Numbered from the stretch's first letter, positions 43,567 to 56,808 are shown. The stretch: DNA of 64,000 bases from Xiphias gladius (GCF_016859285.1 NC_053413.1:12673001-12737000); one strand, 5' to 3'. Numbers and translations: made by a program. The notes: generated from the letters alone by a model not told the origin.

Positions 43567-46338
43567 ATGTCGAAACGGAGGATCACACAGGAAACCTTTG
43601 ATGCCGCTGTCAGGGAAAACATGGAGGAGTTTGAGATGGAGCAGGATGAGGCTTTGAGGGAGGCTGTGGAGCAGTTTGAGTCTCAAGGTAAATGTCACAG
43701 AAATGACAATATCCGGTAGTTGATTCATGTACAGTTTTGTTGCTGACTGTTGATGTTGAGCTTGGATATTTACTCTGCGGGGCTGAAGCCAAGCAAGGTG
43801 TGATCTATGTAAATTCCCAGGGAGAGTCAGAATGACACAGGTGAAACATGGAAATGCAAAACGTCCATCTATGCTTTGCACTCCCGAAAAAGGTGAAATC
43901 ATTGCCACGAGGTCTGATTAATGTCCATATTGGAATAATACTCAGAAAATCTCTGGCCATTTCACAAAATCTTTTTTTGCAGTGTAATAATTTTTTAATT
44001 TTCTCATGTTCTAAAAGGACAACAGCTGCCTCATGAATACTTAGATCAATTAAAGTGTTCTCAATGACCTAACAGACATCACAGTACCTTTTATTGGGAG
44101 TTTAAGCAGATAAAGTGTTAAATAGTTACTTTCTATCTCCTCCATCCCCTAATAAACTTGACGCTTCTTTTCTTCAATAATGGTCCGGTAACTCACACAC
44201 AAATTTAGACTGCAGTAAGACCCCCCTTGGATAACTGATGTTCTTACATTCTGATTTTTGTAATTCTTCACAAAGTGTGTAGTTTTGAAGAGGAAACCAC
44301 ACTCCTGCCTTGCTGCTTTTAAATTTAGTTTTGCATGCACTCTGTACACTCTTTAGTTGGTAGTAGCTTCATCTGTGTAAATTATGTTAACCTTCTAACA
44401 TTTGCTTTTTTGTACTTGATATTGTATTGTGTGTTAAAGCATTAAGCCTAATCTTATGTTTGGATGCAGGAGTGGACCTCAGTTGTATAGTAAAAGCTGT
44501 ACCAGCTGTATCATATGACGAAAAACAAGAAGAGCAAACACATGAGGTCCTACAGGTAAGTCCTGGCCGGTCTTGTGTTAAGGAACTGCTTACTCCAAAA
44601 GTGTCTGCTGTCAAAATCTCACTAGATGTTCACCTCATTTTTCACTTGCAGGCTTTGGATTCCCTTCGAATTGGAAAAGGCTCTGCTGGTGTTATGGAAG
44701 TGACAGCAGACATAAAACGGTTCACTGAGCAGTGCTCACTTGGATTTGCCCAGAGGTACCTGGCTGCCCAAAAAGACGCCTACCCCATCATCCTCTCCTA
44801 CTGCAAAAAGAGTGTGGAGGAGCAGGAGGCTGTGATGGCCGCTCTTTTCGCCCTGGCTGCACTGACAGATGGACAGCCAGACTTGCTGGATGCAGAGGGC
44901 CAGCAGTTCCTTTTGGATGTCCTTCAGAAGTACCGGGCAGATTCCTCTGTGACATGTGTAGCCATCTGCGCTGTGCGCCACTGTTGTTTGAAACATGAAC
45001 AGAACAGGCAGGATTTGGTAAAAGGTGGAGTCCTGCCCCTGATGACCACTGCCATTACACAACATAGTGGATGTGCGGAGCTGGTGAAAGAGGCCTCTGC
45101 AGCTCTGAGGGTCATGACCTTTGATGATGATGTTCGAGTTACATTTGGGCATGCTCATGAACATGCCAAAGTTATTGTCCTGGAGCACAATGGACTGAAG
45201 GTCTTAATTGATGCTGCAAAAGGTAAGGCTGGCTGATCACTAATTCATTTGCTGGTTGATCATAATAGCTACAGCAACTGTGTTTTTTCTAAATGAGATT
45301 CTATTCTCATGAATGTAATTTCATAATTTCTCATGTTCCTCCCTCACAGCTCACATTGATAATACTTCTGTTCTGAGTGAACTCTGTGCAACTTTGTCCC
45401 GTTTGGCTGTAAGGAACGAATTTTGTCAAGACATCTGTGATCTGGGAGGATTAAAACTCATGATGACACTGCTTGCAGACTGCTATGAGACAGCGGTAGT
45501 GTACAATAAACAAGGGATTCTGATACAAACTGATTCAAAATTCAACGTTCATGTTTGTTCTGCTTACTGAACTGGTTTTCGTTTTGCAGGAGTTGGTTCG
45601 GCAGGTCCTAAGTGCAATACAAGCTGTAGCAGGAAATGATGATGTGAAAGATGCTGTTGTTAATACTGGTGGAGTCCAGCTCATTGTCATTGCCATGAAC
45701 AGACACATGAGCAACGCTGCTGTGAGTTAAATGTCGTACTTATGGATTTGATCTAGATATTACTACAGATGTAGTAAAGAAATTTTATAATAGATTGTGT
45801 TTTTTTTGGTGTGTAAAAGTAAATTTAAATTTTAAATAAATTCTTCGAAAGTCCAAAGATTGTGTTCATGTTCTGCTGTAGGTGTGTGAGCACGGCTGTG
45901 CATGCCTTTCTGTCCTTGCTTTGCGTAAACCCAACAACTGCAAAGTCATCATGGACAATGGAGGTGCCTTGGCTGCTGTGCAAGCTATGAAGGCCCATAC
46001 TGATGCGGTTAATGTGCAGGTATTATGAGGTCATTAATGATTAACATGCTCACTTGAAAAAAAACAGGCCCTGTGACATTGTGCCAACTCTCTATGTCTC
46101 TGTTGTTTTCTTTCTTTATGAACAGAAACAGGCGTGTATGCTGTTGAGAAACCTGGTTTCACGTATGCGCAACTACAGCCAACCAATCCTGGAGATGGGA
46201 GCAGAGGCCCTGATAGCCCAGGCACTAAAGGCCCATCAAGACTGTGGTGATGTGGGTAAAGCAGCCCTCAGAGATCTGGGATGCCAGGTGGAGCTTCGGG
46301 AGCTGTGGACTGGCAAACATGGCAGCCTCACCAACTGA
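43567..46338 (+). CDS. armc6: Armadillo repeat-containing protein 6
   Basis: Armadillo-repeat protein of poorly known function. Seven coding exons: 43567-43687, 44470-44555, 44652-45222, 45350-45495, 45590-45721, 45882-46019 and 46126-46338, total 1407 nt, 468 aa, close to other vertebrate ARMC6 proteins. The protein starts [20 protein letters not shown] with an acidic N-terminal helix region. Helical ARM units fill most of the rest ([20 protein letters not shown] onward), including the [13 protein letters not shown] and [16 protein letters not shown] segments, and it ends GKHGSLTN. Introns are GT-AG with consistent phases; the large third exon (571 nt) carries the first ARM units. It is followed on the same strand by slc25a42, the same order as in human 19p13.11. 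I saw no canonical AATAAA soon after the stop. Confidence 0.96.
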
Positions 46339-46936
46339 AAGCAAAGGAGAGCATCAGTGAAGACAATACATTCTTACAATGAGTTTGTCTAAAATGCAAT
46401 TTTAGGGGAGATGAAATGTTAGGATCTTGGTATACATAGCCAAGAGTTGAAGCAGATGCACCTACTTAGCTAGATACATTTGTACAGTGTAGTTGTCATA
46501 AAAAAACACTTGTGAGCAGTAGAAACAACCAAGCCACCAGTCACACACAATGTCTTTAAGAAGTAGAATATATTTTGCAGTCCTTTTTCTGTTTCTAACA
46601 AGTATAAAAAGGTCATCGTAGTCCTTTTGTACATGTTTTATTCACTATTAATATTTTGTTTACAAATTTTTGATGTTCAATTTTCTATCTGTAACACATT
46701 TATGTTTGTGAGATGTTAAATGTAAGTTTGTGAATTTTGTGCCATGGTAAATATTAATGTATTTGCTGCTAAGCAAATAGATTAACTGCACTATTTGCAG
46801 TTTCCTTTCCCATGTTGGCAGAGGCAAATTTTAACATGTATTGAATGCCTTATGTTTACTAGCACAAAACTTGTCCTCTTTTGTTTGTAGTTTGTCTATG
46901 CATAATTACAATCTAAAACTAAAATCTCTGATCTTT
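46339..46936 (+). other. armc6: armc6 3' UTR / downstream flank
   Basis: AT-rich sequence after the armc6 stop without a further coding exon. It lacks a canonical AATAAA, so the transcript end is not placed. It runs into the left arm of the long inverted repeat. Confidence 0.4.
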
Positions 46937-47173
46937 AGACCAACCACTGACGACATTATATATATTCTGCATGACCATGATAAAACTCCCTTTTGGTGCA
47001 TCACTTTATCTTGCTGTGTGGCCATGTGTGTATAACATTATACACTGCATTTGGTGAACCTGAGGATACATTTTAAAAGGCTAAATTAACTTCCAGTGTA
47101 CTTTTTCGATTTATTTATGGATCTACAAAACATCAATACAAGGGATAACGAGTTACAGTGAAAACATTATTCT
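46937..47173 (+). repeat. Left arm of long inverted repeat
   Basis: This arm of about 237 bases pairs with 48571-48804 in reverse complement at roughly 95 percent identity by eye. Shared words include GGTGCATCACTTTATCTTGC and CTTCCAGTGTACTTTTTCGA. Differences are scattered single bases and a short TA indel. Confidence 0.9.
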
Positions 47174-47826
47174 GAACATGCTCCTAAGATGTTAAAGGCC
47201 GACTTAAAACATGTACGATTAAACTATAATTATCAAAATTACTTTGCAAACTAAACCAAAAAGTAATCCGCCAAATCAGTAGATACTTACTGACAGGGGC
47301 AAACTCGGGAAAAACTACAGTAAGCCAACTCGTTGCCAAGTTTGTCTCCTACTCACGCCCCTCTAACCAACCTATCAAGACACGCGCCACTCAGACTTCA
47401 TTTCCCACAATGCCGCTGCGCTCGTCCTTGTCAAACTCCACTGTGGTCAAGCTAACGTTAACCGCCTCTGGTCGTTGACAGGAGTAGTAAACGGCAGAAA
47501 TACAAAAGCATGGACGATGTCGGTCACTTGAAGTCACTGCTGAACTAATGAATCTGAGAAATGTTTGGAAGACAGTGCCTTTAACACCAAGAGACATTTT
47601 TATGAAGACTCAAAGTAAATATTCATGTTTTCACAACGAGAGTAATATTAACGCCAGTGCAGCGATAAGCTAACAGCTAGCTAACGTTACTTAACCTGGT
47701 TTTTGGCTAACTTAGAAACAGCTTCGGGAAGAACCTGCTAACGAATGGAAACAACTTGCCAAATGTGAGGGATAAAAAAAGCCTCGTAAAATAAGAAATC
47801 ATTCTGGCTGGTCTCGGATTTGCAAG
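47174..47826 (+). promoter_or_regulatory. slc25a42: Probable slc25a42 promoter and non-coding first exon
   Basis: A GC-richer patch at about 47340-47500 precedes a clean donor, TTTGCAAG/GTAAGAAA, whose exon ends at 47826. The slc25a42 start codon lies in an exon with a strong acceptor at 50943, so an upstream non-coding exon is required and this is the best candidate. The transcription start is not placed. Confidence 0.45.
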
Positions 47827-48214
47827 GTAAGAAATGTAGTGTTTGTAACCAGTGACAGCTAGATGACTGCAACGGGTGGCTGTGTTTTGTTGGTGGGCAA
47901 GTTTCGACAAGACTGCAGATAGAAGCGTGGAGACTGCTTTATCATTGATGAATGTGCAATTTTTGATTAATACTACTGAGTTGTAACCTTACCCTGTTTG
48001 TTGTTATGCAGTGTCCAGTGTTAACACTAATAATTTGACTATAATATTACATGCCAAGGAAAATGGTAGCATATGGGATACAATGCTATTACAAAACAAT
48101 TACCTTACATGACAAAACAGTCAAAAATACTCGGGAGGCAGACAAAAGATCATGAACACTTTATAATATAAAGCTGTCCTCTACAGCCACATCACAAACT
48201 CAGGATTGTTCTAG

Positions 48215-48440
48215 ATCTTACAGATGAAATAATTAGTCAGTTTTTGTTATAGTAAATAGCTAACAGCTGTGTTAATCGACTGGTCATTTAAGTCATTTAT
48301 CGAGCATAAATGCCCAATGTGAGGGTTTTCTGCTTCAGTCTGCCTCATATCATGGTAAATTGAATATCTACTGGTTTTGGACTGTTGGGCTGACAAAATA
48401 AAAAAATTGAAGATATCACCCTGAGCATTATTTTCTGAAG
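48215..48440 (-). repeat. Decayed copy of the GGGCTGCAACTAA-type element
   Basis: The words GTTAATCGACTGGTCATTTA, GGTAAATTGAATATCTACTG and GGACTGTTGGGCTGACAAAA match the interior of the element also seen at 10.7 and 27.2 kb. The terminal repeats are lost. Confidence 0.5.
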
Positions 48441-48570
48441 GTTTGTAAGCTAAACAAAACTTTAAAAATGCATTATAAACTTCACAAAGGTAGCATTTTT
48501 TATGTGGCTGTTCAATTGGAATGAATTGGATAAAGTGTTTTTGTTGTTATTATGTTGTCATGTCATATTG

Positions 48571-48804
48571 AGAATAATGTTTTCACTTTAACTCGTTCTC
48601 CCTTGTATTGATGTTTTGTAGATCCATAAATAAATCGAAAAAGTACACTGGAAGTTAATTTAGCCTTTTAAAATTTATCCTCAGGTTCACCAAATGCAGT
48701 GTATAATGATATACACACATGGCCACACAGCAAGATAAAGTGATGCACCAAAAGGGAGTTTTATCATAGTCATGTAGAATATATACTGTCGTCAGTGGTT
48801 GGTC
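48571..48804 (-). repeat. Right arm of long inverted repeat
   Basis: Reverse complement of 46937-47173. The 1.4-kb spacer between the arms holds the candidate slc25a42 first exon. Confidence 0.9.
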
Positions 48805-51023
48805 TTTATCTCCACACACAGTTGCTGTTAGTTACAGGCAGTTATGGTTGATATTTTGACGCATTCTGAGACACCATATTTTACTGATACACTGATATTT
48901 TACTAATGACCATTAGGTAACCCAGTTGAAAGGACAAGTTGGTCACAGAAGTTTCTCCCAAAAAAGCTCAGCATACAAGAAGGCATTGCTTTGTATTTAA
49001 CACTTGATCCACAGGGACAGCTCTACCTCTCCATTGCTGTGTGTGTGTGGCATGGGAATGAGTGATGAATCAAAAGTGACGAGTGAGGGAAGCAAACAGA
49101 CATAACTAGCAGTCAGGAACAACGATCTGTAAAATTATATTCAAGGGGAAGGAGGCTGTAGGGAGCAGTGAGGGACGCCCTGTGAGTAAGGACAGTGGGT
49201 GAGGTGAAAGAGGACATATCTAGGGTGCTCATTTGAGGAGCTGGCTTGAGGCCCTGTTGTACTGATGCCAATATTAGTTGCCCATGACTACCCAGATTTT
49301 CAGCAGATGTCCTGTTTGCTCTCTCGTCTCTTTGCTTTCTCTTCATCTTGTTTTCCTTGATCTTCCTCACTGCTGCTAAACTCCTCGAACTCTGATGATT
49401 CTGAATGGATCTTTTCCCAGTAATATCTGATTATTTAACAAATATCCATTATTTACTAGTTACTAGTTTTGAAGGTGGATCAAGCCTATATTTAGTGAAG
49501 TATTAAAACTAAAGGTGACATCTCTTCATGACTAAACACTTAATAGTTTATTATAAAAAACACCTTAAAGCACATTTATCACATTTTTACAAGCACATAT
49601 ATCAAAAATGTTTATTAATGTGTTAGTTAAGATACTGTTTATTCAGATACAATAACCAGTTTTATAATATCACATTCATGACAGTTTGCAGGATTATGAT
49701 TTATTTCTATATTAAATATAGCAAAATATTGTTTCTAGAACAGCAATAGCAATGTTTACAACAGCAAAGTTACTTTATAAACTCAATAATATCTCCCTGG
49801 AAACAAATCTAAACTCTAAATAACATAATATTCCTGGCAACACTGACTGAAGACTAAAAAATAATGTAGAACATAGAAATCAATTGTGTAGATTGTATCT
49901 ACTGTATGTTACAAAATGATAAATTAAAAAAAAGTTAATAATATGTTAGTAATGAAAATAATTATTGCAGTTCTACAATAATACACATTCCTACTTTATA
50001 CACATTTCCTGCAGTTCATGTTTACATATTTGACAACTCTGTAATTGTGACTGTGATTAAAAGTTTGTTTGAAAAATGATTGATTTAGAAATTTGTACAG
50101 TATTTAACAATGGACCAGAGAGCCTGTGGGGGTTAAAGGTTGTATGAATAGGTGATTTATCTGGTACAATGATAAGCTCATTTTAAATTGTTCAGACGTC
50201 TTTGTTTGTAATGCTAGTAAGATCGTCCCAGATAATGTTCTTCCTCTAAAGTTCATCTCATGTTAGTTTTCATTGTGGGAAAGAAGGGGAATATCCTGAC
50301 TGTACAAACTGTACAACTGTAATCTGGTACATTAGCAACAGATGGGCTTCAATGGTGTTCCTGTTCTTTTTGTTATATTCTGCTAAGACGGAGACCTTTC
50401 ACCTACATGTCCTCATCTCTGTGCTGCAGTAACCTGGGTGCAACTTACTGTAGCTCTGCTTTCCTCTTGTGTCTTTTTCTGGCCTTCATTGGTGTGGGAG
50501 TTGGTTAAAGGTAACTGGATTATTCTCCAGGTAACTATTTACTAGCGGTGCATATTGTTATTATAGTTTCTTGTTTAAAGATAACCATCCAATGTTAGTC
50601 AACACTTGCTGACGTGATACTGGTTAAGTGAGAAGAGAAATGCAAAGAAACTACTAAACTAAAAGAGACTTCTCTGCTAGAAGTTTTATACAGGGCTAGA
50701 CTTGAATATTTTGGTACACATGACCACACAATGAAGCCACTGGTGATGCAAAATCTAATCCTCTTAATTTGTAGACAATGCTTGCAATTCATCATATTCA
50801 GTGTCATGCTTGTCATTTGAACTAGATCCCTGAAAGTAACAAGAGTTTAATTTTAGCCACCTAAATGTCTTGCTAAGCTACAAGTTTAACCTAGAAGTGA
50901 CCTCTTGTTTCTCTTTCCGGCCTCTCCTTCTGTACTCTTTAGCTCTCGGTTCCAGGTGTTGCAGCCCCTCCAGTGGTTGAATTCATGAGCGCGCTCAGTG
51001 ACAGCCGTGCATAATCCTCAGGG

Positions 51024-54000
51024 ATGGGGAGTGGAGTCCAGGAACAACGGGCATCACTCACGCAGGGGGAAGTGTTGCCGCTGGCTTCCTCCAGTCAGGC
51101 AGAAGGCAGCTATGAGGTGACATTTTATAGACATGAGCCTTCCTTCAACACTTGAAGGAAAAATCCAACTGAAAATAAAATCCATGTGTTACATATATAA
51201 TATCTTGCATTGCAGCTCAGTTTTAATCTGTGAATTTGAATGATTTGTCTCATTTACAGACAAATAATAGAGCTGCTCAATTAACGGTGAATGCTGGAAC
51301 AACTCCCAGGACATCAGAACAGTCATTGTGATTTTCTAGTTTGGATGAATTATTGGTGTCTTGTGTTTTATCTGTGTACTGTCTTTATTAAAAGGGAGTT
51401 CAGTTGTGCCGTTAACCATGTATACTTCCCTTTGCTACATGCACTGCTGTATTGTATATGAAAGAGATGAACTGAGCTGAGTTTTGCAGCTTCATGGCTT
51501 CATCTTTGTCGTTGGTTCATGTAAGGACATCTGCTCCCATTTGTAAGGTTTTTTTGAGCTGGTTAGTCAGTTGTCATCCATTATTCTTACGTAACTCTGG
51601 CTTAATGATCTACAGCAACTCAAATACAATTTTGTTCACGTTAGGACGCAGGATTCAGCCTGTTGGTGTTGGTGACCTTAATTGCAATTCCTCTATCTCT
51701 GTGCAGGGTCTGAAGCACACTCGGTCTGTCCTCAACTCGCTCTTCTCGGGGGCTTTAGCAGGAGCTGTGGCCAAGACAGCTGTTGCCCCATTGGACAGGA
51801 CTAAAATCATCTTCCAAGGCAAGTTGGATGCTCGGCTGACCTTAAACTGTTTTAAGATTACAAATGACCCAAATTGATTACATGGAATTATTTTTTGACT
51901 CTTATATTTTTATTAAGCTGCTACAGTTTGTACAATGTGAATTCTTGAAAATGTCTTTCTGGTTTTACTGAAATGATAATAATTGGACTCTTAAAAGACA
52001 TATGTCATATATATTGTACATATGTTTTATTTTTCAGTGTCTTCAGCACGATTCTCTGCCAAGGTGGGTTTAACTTAAGGAGCATTGTATATTTTATGTC
52101 TGTTGCTTGATAAAACAATTGCCTGTTTCTTATTTGCATGCAAGAAGTTAACTCACATCCATTGCAGTAAAGATTTTTTTTTTTTTTTTAATTTTAGCAG
52201 GTTTAATTAACTGATAAAAAGAACTTGCATTCACTGAGATTCATGCAATTTACTGCACATTTATTAACGTCTGACCTCCAAAGTATATCACAGGAACAAG
52301 TTTAAAGACCAAAATCAAAAAAAAAATAGATTATCATCAGTTCAAACTAAGTATGAGAATGTACTGTATGTGTTTATGTATGCACACTGTACTACAGGAG
52401 GCCTACAGGTTGATCTACCGCACCTACCTCAAGGATGGCTTCTTCAGCCTGTGGAGGGGGAACTCTGCCACTATGGTGCGAGTCATCCCATACGCTGCCA
52501 TCCAGTTCTGTGCACACGAGCAGTACAAGAGGCTGCTGGGAGGGTACTATGGCTTTCAGGGGAAGTAAGTGTCAGTTTATACTGGTAGACTTACTACTCA
52601 GGTCTGATGGTTGATTTAGGAACTTTTATGTTGACACCCAGCATACAATTTTCTTCACGTCTTGTGAAGTCATGAAAAACATCAAAAGTTGATGTACATT
52701 TGTTTTTCTCTGCTGTTTCAGAGCCCTGCCTCCATTACCAAGGTTACTGGCCGGATCTATGGCTGGTACCACGGCAGCCATGCTGACCTATCCTCTGGAT
52801 ATGGTGCGAGCTAGGATGGCCGTAACACCAAAGGAGATGTAAGGACATCTGACTGCTAAAACACATCATCAGTGAAAATTAGGGCACTTAAACAGTGACA
52901 ATAGCCAAACAGAACAAGGGGCTGCACTGGTGAGGGGTGTTGCTAAGAGGTTCAGGTTTTAGGATGAAATCTGAAACATTGTGAAAGAATATCAAGGCCA
53001 TGATACAACATGTCGAATCAAACAAAGATAAAATTGATATAGTACAACTCTGGAAAATGCTCACAGCATGAAGTATTTTTCTGTGAAATCTAAGATCTGT
53101 TAGGAATGATGCTGTTGTCACTGACACTTCGGTTCATTACTAAAGGCTTTACAGGTGGTATCACAGTTTGACGGTCAGAAAAAACATAAGTAATGTAGGT
53201 GAAGCCAACAAAATGTCACTCAAACTGTTTGTCATGACTACCGGTCTCCATGACGAAGGCATCTGAGGTAGCCGTTTTCCTGTCTAGCCTATCATGGACT
53301 TTACACAGTGATGTTGACCTTGGTGCAGATTCAGTCAAAATCAAAAGACATCATTTTTTTAAGAATGGAAACAGGTCTTTGGATGGGTGTTTTTTGTTTT
53401 GATTTTTTTGTTCACATTGTAACCCAGGATACCAGAATACAATAATAAGCATTAGTATTTTGCTGCAGAACATCTCATCCAGTTTTATCCAACTGCAAAA
53501 ACACTTTCTATTTTATATTTTCTTTCTCTGTCTTAGGTACAGTAACATTCTACATGTGTTTGTGCGGATCTCTCGAGAAGAGGGCCTGAAGACATTGTAT
53601 CGAGGTTTTACTCCCACCATGCTGGGTGTTGTTCCCTATGCTGGTCTCAGCTTCTTTACATATGAGACCCTAAAGAAATTACATGCCGGTAATGCACTCC
53701 CACTACCAGTCCAAGATGAATTTATCTACGACCCCTTTTCTTTCACACCGAATGTTCATGTTGAATATGTGAAACACTTGTTCATGGAATTGCACTTCTT
53801 TTCATCCTCCTCTCCCATGTAGAGCGCAGCGGCCGCCCCCAGCCCTACTCATATGAACGCCTGGCGTTTGGAGCGTGTGCGGGTCTCATTGGCCAGTCGG
53901 CATCTTACCCTCTGGATGTGGTACGACGGCGCATGCAGACTGCAGGAGTCAAAGGTCACACGTACGGCACCATCCTGGGCACCATGAAGGAGATCATGTC

Positions 54001-54148
54001 TGAGGAGGGGGTAATCCGTGGACTCTACAAAGGTCTTAGTATGAACTGGGTCAAAGGGCCCATTGCGGTGGGGATCAGCTTCACCACCTTTGACCTAACT
54101 CAGATTCTCCTGAAGAAGCTGCATCAGATGGGCTACACGGCTCGATAA
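51024..54148 (+). CDS. slc25a42: Mitochondrial coenzyme A transporter, SLC25A42
   Basis: Inner-membrane carrier of the SLC25 family that imports CoA in exchange for adenine nucleotides (family knowledge). Seven coding exons: 51024-51116, 51707-51818, 52038-52063, 52398-52564, 52722-52838, 53537-53688 and 53823-54148, total 993 nt, 330 aa (human 318). Three carrier repeats are marked by PLDRTK (59-64), PLDMVR (157-162) and PLDVVR (252-257). Typical segments are [31 protein letters not shown] and [19 protein letters not shown]. The start MGSGVQEQ resembles the human MGNGVKEG; an upstream ATG at 50985 meets a stop after a few codons and is not used. Exon 3 is only 26 nt. The intron after exon 2 begins GC, not GT (CAAG/GCAAGT). 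The coding start exon is preceded by a non-coding part. Confidence 0.96.
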
Positions 54149-56149
54149 TAGCGATTCAGAGTGGAAAATGGGGATAGCACAAGATCCCTGTAAGCACTCT
54201 GAAGAGAAACAAAGAAGGGGAAGTGAGAGAGTGAAGAGTGTGTTGCTGGACAGAAGCAAACACACACTGGCTCAGGATGCGTGGGTAATATTAATGTATT
54301 CTCTCGCATTATCTGTGTGCAACAAGGGATTTACAGTCCCTGTAGGCGTGAGATAGGGTATAGGGTGGTACCGTGTACCTGTACACACTGCTGTCATGTA
54401 CATCTAAGTGCAATATGCTCCGTGATTTTACATGTGTACGCATAGATTATAATGCTCCTGTCCTCGTGGAACAGACCTATGAGTGTATTTATCAGAGAGT
54501 TCAGAGGTTCACACACACTGACGTCTCTCAACTGCCTTGTGTGTCTGCTTGAAACTGAAACCTTCCAGTGCAATGCCACTCATTTGCTATTGACTTTTAA
54601 GATGCATTTGATTTGATAGGACTAAATGCCCCCTTGAGATTTGTTTTGATGTGAGTGAGTTTGTTTTCAAGGAATTATACCAAAGGTTAGGATGTGAGCT
54701 AGCGGCAGATTATATGATGTTGGTGGTGTTAGTGTATTTAAGCACAAAAGAGAAAGGAAAAATAGAGTCTTGTCCAGCACAAAGGTAATAGCATTTTTAC
54801 TGCCATTGAATAGTTAGTTTTTGTTTGAGTTGAAGATATTAAATCTCTACGAGTCCAGTACTTTTAAATGGAGCCCCTGAACATTGAATTCACAGACTTT
54901 TATTTGGAGTTTAGCTACTGCGCTGACAGCAGACAGATGATCTATATTTTATGCCAGTGCCAACAGATATGAAGTCTAAAGAGTGCCCATATAATTTTAT
55001 GTTTGTTTTTGCTGTAATCATATCATGGGCTTTTTAAAATATTGTCAGTTGTGATAGACAGTTTTGTTGTCTGACGTATCAGTACAGGTGATTAGACAGA
55101 TTTTGCTCAGAAAAATTTCTGTACGGGTTCAGTATACCAGCTGAAAATCGCAGTTCCAGTTTAACCTCAGACTGACATAAAATCTCAAGTAATGTACATC
55201 AAATAGTTTGGTAGATAATTTTCCAAATGTTCGATAATAGACGCTAATTTAACAGTTTAGTCGGAACACTTGTGCAGTCTAATGTTATCTAATACAACAG
55301 CCCTGCAGTGAATAATACCTCTGTGGAGTTTGCAATGTCCCATTATTGTTGACACTGTGTGAGAGGTGTTGCTTTCAATCTATGATATTTTTAATGATGT
55401 GGATATGGATGATATGATATGGTTTTGGATTACAATATATTGTCTAGTGTTTCTAACATTGTCACCCTCATGTATGTGTCACGGGCAATGGACACACACA
55501 GTCCCATATTCAGTGTACAAATGTTGTCTTCCACTTGCTGTCAGTATGGCAGCTGCAGGATCTGTCTCTTGATGACTTTGCTGCCATTCATGGCTGCCTT
55601 GTTTAAACCTTGGCAAGACTCTAGTTCAGATTTTGACAGGTTTTGACCGGTCACAATGGCCTCACTATGTAGATATGCATCAGTATTTGCTAATGGACTT
55701 AATGGACTTGAAATATACACACACTTAGTGAAGAGATCATTGGAGTTCTCTATTACAGGCATAATTTTGGTGTTCACAGTATTGTACTTTACCTCAGCAC
55801 ATGATCAAATGGTCGTGAAATTCTCACATATCAAAGTGTTCTGTGGAGTAGTGTCAAAAATGGGACAGAGTGCTTAGTTTTTATTTGACCTTATGGTAGA
55901 CAGTTTCCACAGTATTCATGCAGGCTTACAGTCATTGAGGAGTGTCAGTAGTTTCTATACTTAGATCACACATACTGAGGCAGGATGGTTGAGCTGAGTG
56001 AACAGCTGGATGCGGAGCCAAGTGGAGCAGAGGGCAGGAGGTGTCTTCTTTAACAGAATAAAGCAGGGGGTTTTCTCTGTCAAACAGGTGTGAGGACCTC
56101 AACTGAAACTCAACAGTTAGTTTAAGAAAAAAATCCTGTGTTTTGTACT

Positions 56150-56480
56150 TTGTAATAAATGATTAATACAGGATTGTTTAACACTTTACTACTGTTTCCA
56201 CTGCACAAATTATTACTTTTATTATTGATTGATCTTAAAATTTTTTGAATAATCACCACAAAAATGCCCATAATAGTCACTAGAGCCCAGAGTAATGCCT
56301 TAAAAAAAATATAGATTTTTTTTTTTAAGTTGTGAAGGAGAAAAGCAACTCTTTGTGTTTGAGAATCTTTAATCAGCAAATATTGTGGGTTTTCACTATT
56401 TAAAAGTTAAATCACATATTAAAATTGGAATTGATTTTGTCCATTAACCAACTCATTTATCCACTGATTGTTTCAGCACT
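56150..56480 (-). repeat. Decayed GGGCTGCAACTAA-type element
   Basis: Words such as GATTAATACAGG, ATTGATTGATC, CCATTAACCAACTC and the end GATTGTTTCAGCACTAG (a degraded GATTGTTGCAGCTCTAG-type terminus) suggest another copy of the family at 10.7 kb. Much diverged. Confidence 0.4.
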
Positions 56481-56808
56481 AGGGCTGGGTATTTTTTCGG
56501 TGATAATGTTAATACAATACCTGAATTTCAGCACTGATACCAGAATGATTCTTTTTTTGTGGAATATATACACGCTATTCTAATTTCACATATTATCTAA
56601 ACCCCAAGCAGCTTTAAAAGAATCAGTCAAAAATTAGTATAATTCTGCTTAAAATCAGAAACTACCCGATCATAGAATAAGTAAAGACTATGAATCAGGG
56701 CAAGCATTCATTGTCCACTTATGGTACTTTGGTACAGTTTTCGATACTTGCTGCTAGGGCCACGTTTTGGTCAGTATCAAAACATTTTGAAATTTGATAC
56801 CCAGCTCT
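56481..56808 (+). mobile_element. MITE with AGGGCTGGGTAT ends
   Basis: The left end AGGGCTGGGTATTTTTTCGG and the right end AATTTGATACCCAGCTCT are inverted repeats. The interior ACCTGAATTTCAGCACTGAT and GGGCCACGTTTTGGTCAGTA are words of a teleost element I recognise. It directly abuts the element ending at 56480. Confidence 0.7.

Larger units (their letters stand above)
47827..50942 (+). other. slc25a42: Probable slc25a42 first intron
   Basis: About 3.1 kb between the candidate first exon and the acceptor CCTTCTGTACTCTTTAG at 50942. It contains a decayed short DNA element at about 48215-48440, the right arm of the inverted repeat at 48571-48804, and otherwise AT-rich DNA with no recognisable coding frame. 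Confidence 0.45.

Noticed and set aside
43381-43908. 175-codon minus-strand frame over armc6 exon 1
   Set aside because: It is antisense to the armc6 start exon, has no recognisable similarity and no splice context. The plus-strand reading is a clear ARMC6 N-terminus.
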